Source of the DNA: Micromonospora echinospora
Lineage (GTDB): Bacteria; Actinomycetota; Actinomycetes; Mycobacteriales; Micromonosporaceae
DNA: 64,000 nt
Direction: 5' to 3'
Assembly (NCBI RefSeq): GCF_900091495.1
Contig: NZ_LT607413.1
Span: forward strand, 3,038,001-3,102,000
The position numbers were made by a program, and so were the translations under genes. Below the pieces are notes generated by a model. That model did no database searches and was not told the origin of the DNA. It saw only the letters and a list, made by a program, of their open reading frames with translations. Shown here piece by piece: positions 59,545 through 64,000 of the stretch (position 1 is its first letter; each line of letters starts with the position of its first letter).

Positions 59545-62500
59545 GTGAGCACCGCACCTACGACCCTGCCCGAGAGCGGTCAGCCCACCCAGGAGAAGCG
59601 ACGGCGCCGGCTGCCCCGGCTGCGCGACGCGCGGATCCGGTCAAAGCTGGCGCTGATCCTCGTCGTACCCGTCGCCGCGGTCGTCGCGCTGGCCACCGTA
59701 CGTCTCATCTCGGTCGGTGAGGGCGCCGTCGAGGCCAACCAGGCCCGCTCGTTGACCGCGCTCTCGGTCGACATCTCGGCGCTCACCCAGGACCTGCACC
59801 GGGAGCGGATGGCGGCGGCGACCTACCTGGCCTCGCCCAGCGCCAAGCCGGACTCGTTCAACCTCCACGTGCGCCGCACCGACCAGCGGGTCTCCCAGTA
59901 CAACGCGCAACGGCGTGAGCTGGGCGAGGTGCCCTCGGCGGTCAGCGACCGGCTCCGGATCGTCGACGACCACCTGGCCACCCTGAACGCGACCCGGCAG
60001 GAGGTGGTGGACCGCCGCCAGATGCCGGTCTCCGCGGCCGTGCTGCGATACGGCGTCGTCTTGGCCGACCTGGTCGGCTACGGCGACGCGCTGGCCCAGC
60101 TCCCCGGTGACGGGGCGCTCGCCGACAGCCGGCGGGCGGTCGCCGCGTTCAGCCGCGCCAAGTCGGCCGTGGCCGAACAGGAGGCCGTCGCCTTCGCCGC
60201 GCTCGCGGCCAACCGGATCGACGAGGAGCAGTTCTCCTCCTTCGTCGCCACGCTCACCAGCCAGCAGGAGGCCCTGCTCACGTTCTCGCTCGCCGCGGAC
60301 CCGACCCAGCAGGCGCTGGTCGACAACACGGTCACCGGTGACGCGGTGGTCCTCGCCGACCGGGTCGCGGCCGACATCACCCGCTCCGTCGGGCAGACGC
60401 CGGCCCTGGTCCGGGCCGACGACGCGACCTTCGCCATCGGCGCGGTGAACGACCTGATGCGCTGGACCGAGGTGCAGCTCCAGGACCGGCTGCTCAGCCA
60501 GACCGACGACGCCCGTACGGCGGTCATCCGGCAGGCCGTGATCGAGTCGCTGCTGGTCCTGCTCACCCTCGTCGTCGCCATCACCCTCGCCGTCGTGCTG
60601 GCCCGGTCGCTCAACCACTCGCTGCGTCGGCTGCGGGAGGGCGCGCTCTCGGTGGCCAACCACGACCTGCCGGAGGCGGTCAAGCGGCTGCAGAACATGG
60701 GCAACGTCGGCGACAGCGGCGTGGAGGAGGTCGTCAAGGAGGTCCGCGACCCGATCAAGCTGACCAACAAGGACGAGGTCGGTCAGGTCGCGCTCGCCTT
60801 CAACGTCGTCCACCGGGAGGCGGTCCGGATCGCGGCCGAGCAGGCCGCCCTGCGGGCCAGCGTCTCGGCGATGTTCCTCAACCTGGCCCGTCGTAGTCAG
60901 ACCCTGGTCGACCGGATGATCGGCGAGCTGGACGCCATCGAGCGTGGCGAGGAGGACCCGAAGCGGCTCGCCCAGCTCTTCGAGCTGGACCACCTGGCCA
61001 CCCGGATGCGCCGCAACGACGAGAACCTGCTGGTGCTCGCCGGCGCCGACTCGGCCGTGCCGCGTCGCGACGACGCGCTCCTGGTCGACGTGCTGCGCGC
61101 CGCGCAGTCCGAGGTGGAGCTCTACAACCGGATCGAGTTCGGCACGGTCGACACGGACATCTCGGTCGCCGCCCACGCCGTCAACGACGTGGTCCGGCTC
61201 GTCGCCGAGCTGCTGGACAACGCCACCCGGTTCTCCCCGCCGACCACCACCGTGGTCGCCGACGGCCGGCGGATCCGCGACTACGTGCTGATCCAGATCG
61301 AGGACCGTGGTCTCGGCCTGACCGACGAGCAGCTCGACTCACTCAACCGGCGACTGGCCGCCCCGTCGACGGTGGACGTCGCGGCGTTCCGGCTGATGGG
61401 TCTCGCCGTGGTCAGCCGGCTGGCCTCCCGCTACGGCATCCGGGTCGAACTGCGGCGCAACGTGGAGGGCGGCACCGTCGCCCAGGTCACCCTGCCCAAC
61501 TCGACCGTGGTGCTGCCGCAGGGGCGTGGTGGCCCGGCCCGGGACCCGCTGCCCCGGCCGCGTCAGCCGCTCGCCGTCGAGCAGGCCCCGGCCGCCGGCT
61601 CGCCGTCCCCGTTCGGCGAGCCGCTGGTCGGCACCGGGCGTACCTCGGCGGCCACCCTCACCACCGACCAGTGGCGCACCAACCCGTCACCGACCCCGTG
61701 GCCGGCCGCCAACGAGAGCCGCGACACCGGACCGACGGTGAACGTGGGCGGCCCGACCACGGCGTCGCCGACCCTGGCCACCTCGGCGTTCACCCCGACG
61801 GCACCGGTCGCGGGCAGCGGACTGGCGGGTACGCCGACCACCGCGTTCCCCACCCTGAACCCGCTGCCCCAGCGGAGCCCGGGGAACCCGGGGAACGACC
61901 GGTCGCAGCCGGCGCCTCCGGCCCCCACGCTGCCCGCCGGTCCGGTGGCCGGTCCGGTGGCCACCCCGCCGGCCCTGCCGCCGTCGGTGGCCCCGCTCAC
62001 CACGCCCGCCCTGCCGGCTCCCCGGCCGGCCGAGCCGGCCGAGGCGCCGATCTTCCGGGAGATGGAAACCGCCTGGTTCCGTACCCACGGCAACGACGCG
62101 ACGGCCATCTTCGCCCGTCCGCAGTTCGACCAGGCGCCGGCCGGGCCCGCGCCGACGGCGGCCAGCGCCCCGACCGCCGAGGTTCCGCAGCTGCCGAGGC
62201 TGCCCGGGCGTACGCCGGGTGCCACGGTCGTCCCGGCCGCCACGCCGCCGGTGACGCAGCCGCCGCCCCCGTCGTACACGCCGCCGCCCGTGGCGACGGC
62301 GCCGACGACGCCGGCCCCCGAGCCGGTCGCCGCGGTCCCGCCGGTACCGGCCCCGACCGCCGAGCCGGCACCGATCCCGGCCCCGGTGGCCCAGGCCGAG
62401 CCGACGCCAGCGCCGACGTCCGCGCCGACCGGCACGGACGGTTGGCGTACGGCGGCGGACGAGGGCTGGTCCCGGGCGGTGAAGGCCGCCGAGCCGGCCG

Positions 62501-62712
62501 CTGCGGGCACCACCCGTTCCGGGCTGCCGAAGCGGGTGCCGCAGGCGCAGCTCGTCCCCGGCGGCGTCGAGCCCAAGGGCAGCCGGGCCAGCACCCGGCG
62601 CACCCCTGACGAAGTACGCGGTCTGCTCTCGGCCTACCACCGCGGTGTGCAACGCGGTCGGACGGCCGGCGCGGACCTGAACAGCGATTCGACCAAGGAG
62701 ACGAGCCGATGA
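59545..62712 (+). CDS. Conservon sensor histidine kinase (CvnA type, NIT domain)
   Basis: 1,055 residues from GTG 59545 with GGAGGCG upstream. TM1 about 34-54, an extracytoplasmic nitrate/nitrite-sensing (NIT)-like domain to 330, TM2 about 330-352, HAMP, then a linker and an ATPase domain with N-box NDVVRLVAELLDNATRFSPP (about 548-567), a GLGLTDEQL segment and GLAVVSRLASRYGIRVEL. No clear phospho-acceptor His box was seen. Residues about 650-1055 are Pro/Thr/Ala-rich. In conservons this kinase works with roadblock, DUF742 and GTPase proteins. The next gene overlaps by four bases. Confidence 0.88.
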   Translation: MSTAPTTLPESGQPTQEKRRRRLPRLRDARIRSKLALILVVPVAAVVALATVRLISVGEGAVEANQARSLTALSVDISALTQDLHRERMAAATYLASPSAKPDSFNLHVRRTDQRVSQYNAQRRELGEVPSAVSDRLRIVDDHLATLNATRQEVVDRRQMPVSAAVLRYGVVLADLVGYGDALAQLPGDGALADSRRAVAAFSRAKSAVAEQEAVAFAALAANRIDEEQFSSFVATLTSQQEALLTFSLAADPTQQALVDNTVTGDAVVLADRVAADITRSVGQTPALVRADDATFAIGAVNDLMRWTEVQLQDRLLSQTDDARTAVIRQAVIESLLVLLTLVVAITLAVVLARSLNHSLRRLREGALSVANHDLPEAVKRLQNMGNVGDSGVEEVVKEVRDPIKLTNKDEVGQVALAFNVVHREAVRIAAEQAALRASVSAMFLNLARRSQTLVDRMIGELDAIERGEEDPKRLAQLFELDHLATRMRRNDENLLVLAGADSAVPRRDDALLVDVLRAAQSEVELYNRIEFGTVDTDISVAAHAVNDVVRLVAELLDNATRFSPPTTTVVADGRRIRDYVLIQIEDRGLGLTDEQLDSLNRRLAAPSTVDVAAFRLMGLAVVSRLASRYGIRVELRRNVEGGTVAQVTLPNSTVVLPQGRGGPARDPLPRPRQPLAVEQAPAAGSPSPFGEPLVGTGRTSAATLTTDQWRTNPSPTPWPAANESRDTGPTVNVGGPTTASPTLATSAFTPTAPVAGSGLAGTPTTAFPTLNPLPQRSPGNPGNDRSQPAPPAPTLPAGPVAGPVATPPALPPSVAPLTTPALPAPRPAEPAEAPIFREMETAWFRTHGNDATAIFARPQFDQAPAGPAPTAASAPTAEVPQLPRLPGRTPGATVVPAATPPVTQPPPPSYTPPPVATAPTTPAPEPVAAVPPVPAPTAEPAPIPAPVAQAEPTPAPTSAPTGTDGWRTAADEGWSRAVKAAEPAAAGTTRSGLPKRVPQAQLVPGGVEPKGSRASTRRTPDEVRGLLSAYHRGVQRGRTAGADLNSDSTKETSR

Positions 62713-63116
62713 ACAGGCCAGCGGCTATGCAGGACATGGGTTGGCTGCTCACCAACTTCGCCGACAGCGTGGCGGGTATCGCCCACGTCGTCGCGGTGTC
62801 CGCGGACGGGCTGCTGCTCGCCTCCTCGCGTGACCTGCCGGCGGACCGGGCCGACCAGCTCGCCGCGATCACCTCCGGCGTGGTCAGCCTGACCGAGGGC
62901 GCGGCCCGGATGTTCAGCGCCGGTGGCGTGCTCCAGACCGTCATCGAGATGGACAGCGGTTACCTGTTCCTGATGTCCATCAGCGACGGCTCGTCGATGG
63001 CGGTGCTTGCCGCCCGTAGCTGCGACGTGGGCCAGGTCGGGTACGAGATGGCGCTGCTGGTGGAACGGGTCGGGGCGGCGCTGGTGCCGTTGCCCCGAGA
63101 GGCCGTGGTCCGGTAG
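62709..63116 (+). CDS. Conservon roadblock/LC7 protein (CvnB type)
   Basis: 135 residues with the roadblock/longin-like fold: LLTNFADSVAGIAHVVAVSADGLLLASS and ITSGVVSLTEGAARMF. Such proteins act as small GTPase regulators (MglB-like) and form dimers. The ATG overlaps the kinase stop as ATGA. Confidence 0.93.
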   Translation: MNRPAAMQDMGWLLTNFADSVAGIAHVVAVSADGLLLASSRDLPADRADQLAAITSGVVSLTEGAARMFSAGGVLQTVIEMDSGYLFLMSISDGSSMAVLAARSCDVGQVGYEMALLVERVGAALVPLPREAVVR

Positions 63117-63181
63117 TAGCGGCGAGCAGAAACCGTCATCCGGTGCCGACAGGCGGCGCCGGCGGAAGGAGGTGATCGCGA

Positions 63182-63547
63182 ATGGACCGGAGGCGAGAGG
63201 ACCCGCGCGGCGCGTTGGTGCGTCCGTACGCGGTCACCCGGGGACGAACCGAGCCGCGCCAGGACATCGCTCTGGAGGCGGTGATGACGGCGAGCCCCAC
63301 CGCCGTCGCCGAGTCCCGTTTCGCCGGCCATGACAAGCATCGCATCGCCACGATCTGCGAGGGGCGTCCGCAGTCTCTGGCGGAGATCGCGGCGTACACC
63401 CGGGTGCCGCTGGGCGTGGCCCGGGTGTTGGTCGCCGACATGGTGGCCGAGGGTCTGCTGACGCTACACACTGCCGCTCCCGCCGAGGCGTACGAGGAGC
63501 GGATGGAACTGCTTGAGAGGGTGCTAAGTGGACTTCGCAGGCTATGA
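63182..63547 (+). CDS. Conservon DUF742 protein (CvnC type)
   Basis: 121 residues: RPYAVTRGRTEPR near the N-terminus and the winged-helix-like DUF742 end KHRIATICEGRPQSLAEIAAYTRVPLGVARVLVADM. It is preceded by AAGGAGGTGATC (63166-63177), a 12-base match to the 16S rRNA 3' end, so translation should be strong. The stop overlaps the GTPase start by 20 bases. Confidence 0.93.
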   Translation: MDRRREDPRGALVRPYAVTRGRTEPRQDIALEAVMTASPTAVAESRFAGHDKHRIATICEGRPQSLAEIAAYTRVPLGVARVLVADMVAEGLLTLHTAAPAEAYEERMELLERVLSGLRRL

Positions 63548-64000
63548 CCCCGCCGGGGCACGCCGCAACCGGGGTATCACCTCCGCGAAGATCGTGATCG
63601 CGGGCGGGTTCGGCGTGGGCAAGACAACCCTGGTCGGCGCGGTCTCGGAGATCACCCCGCTGACCACCGAGGCGGTGATGACGGCGGCGGGCGTCGGTAT
63701 CGACGACCCGTCCAAGGTGCCGGGGAAGCAGACCACCACGGTCGCCATGGACTTCGGCCGGATCACCATGGCCGAGGACCTGATCCTCTATCTCTTCGGC
63801 ACCCCGGGCCAGACCCGGTTCTGGTTCATGTGGGACGAGATCATCAAGGGTGCGGTGGGTGCCGCCGTGCTGGTGGACACCCGCCGGATCACCGACGCGT
63901 TCGCGCCGCTGGACTACTTCGAGAACCGCAAGCTGCCGTACGTGGTAGCGCTCAACCACTTCGACGGCGCGCCGCGTTACGACCTGGAGGAGGTCCGGGA
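63528..64000 (+). CDS. Conservon GTPase (CvnD type), truncated by window end
   Basis: 157 codons plus two bases are visible from GTG 63528, overlapping the DUF742 gene. P-loop GGFGVGKTT (about 26-34), TTVAMDFGRI for switch I/II, LYLFGTPGQTRFWFMW for the G3 region, and ALNHFDG at the position of the NKxD motif. It is a small Ras-like MglA-type GTPase. The stop lies beyond the window. Confidence 0.92.
   Translation, partial: MDFAGYDPAGARRNRGITSAKIVIAGGFGVGKTTLVGAVSEITPLTTEAVMTAAGVGIDDPSKVPGKQTTTVAMDFGRITMAEDLILYLFGTPGQTRFWFMWDEIIKGAVGAAVLVDTRRITDAFAPLDYFENRKLPYVVALNHFDGAPRYDLEEVR

Overview
The window is a high-GC actinobacterial chromosome segment, most likely from Micromonospora or a close relative in the Micromonosporaceae. 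The assignment rests on the strong GC bias, many GTG and some TTG starts, the hadB / tRNA-Trp / secE / nusG / rplK / rplA order shared with other Actinobacteria, a conservon at the right end, and short palindromic intergenic repeats of a kind I associate with this family. No database search was run, so the genus is inference.

Region 1 (1-39,213) is the information-processing core, almost entirely on the plus strand. It begins with the end of a HadA-like gene, hadB and tRNA-Trp. It then carries secE-nusG, rplK-rplA, a small ABC exporter pair, rplJ-rplL behind an L10-type leader, and rpoB-rpoC. Two small membrane proteins follow, then rpsL-rpsG-fusA-tuf, the S10 cluster, the spc cluster with secY-adk-map, and infA-rpmJ-rpsM-rpsK-rpsD-rpoA-rplQ, with truA behind a perfect hairpin. 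Genes within each cluster overlap by 1-4 bases or sit within a few tens of bases, and several boundaries are marked by strong hairpins. Sigma-A-like promoters are visible before tRNA-Trp, rplJ, rpoB, rpsL and infA.

Region 2 (39,236-45,048) is mixed: a one-helix membrane protein on the minus strand, an RsmC-like methyltransferase, an ABC-F ATPase, an aldo/keto reductase and a DUF559-like protein.

Region 3 (45,141-51,402) is a thiamine operon. A promoter and a TPP riboswitch precede thiE-thiO-thiS-thiG-(second thiE/tenI-like gene)-thiD-thiC. It covers the HMP branch (ThiC, ThiD), the thiazole branch (ThiO, ThiS, ThiG) and coupling (ThiE). The two ThiE-fold proteins have lost different conserved residues.

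Region 4 (51,406-64,000) holds a large membrane protein, then a divergent ABC importer cluster. On one side are ATPase, LLM flavin/F420 oxidoreductase and cupin; on the other are lipoprotein receptor and permease, with a palindromic operator candidate over the promoter between them. An orphan branched-chain-amino-acid-type receptor follows, then a conservon (histidine kinase, roadblock, DUF742, GTPase) whose last gene runs off the window.

The least explained signals are interspersed elements. Two long stem-loops share an identical 25-base loop core but have unrelated, internally complementary stems. A second, inverted repeat pair is built on GCAGGGGACCCCTGC. I saw no CRISPR array, insertion sequence or phage gene.
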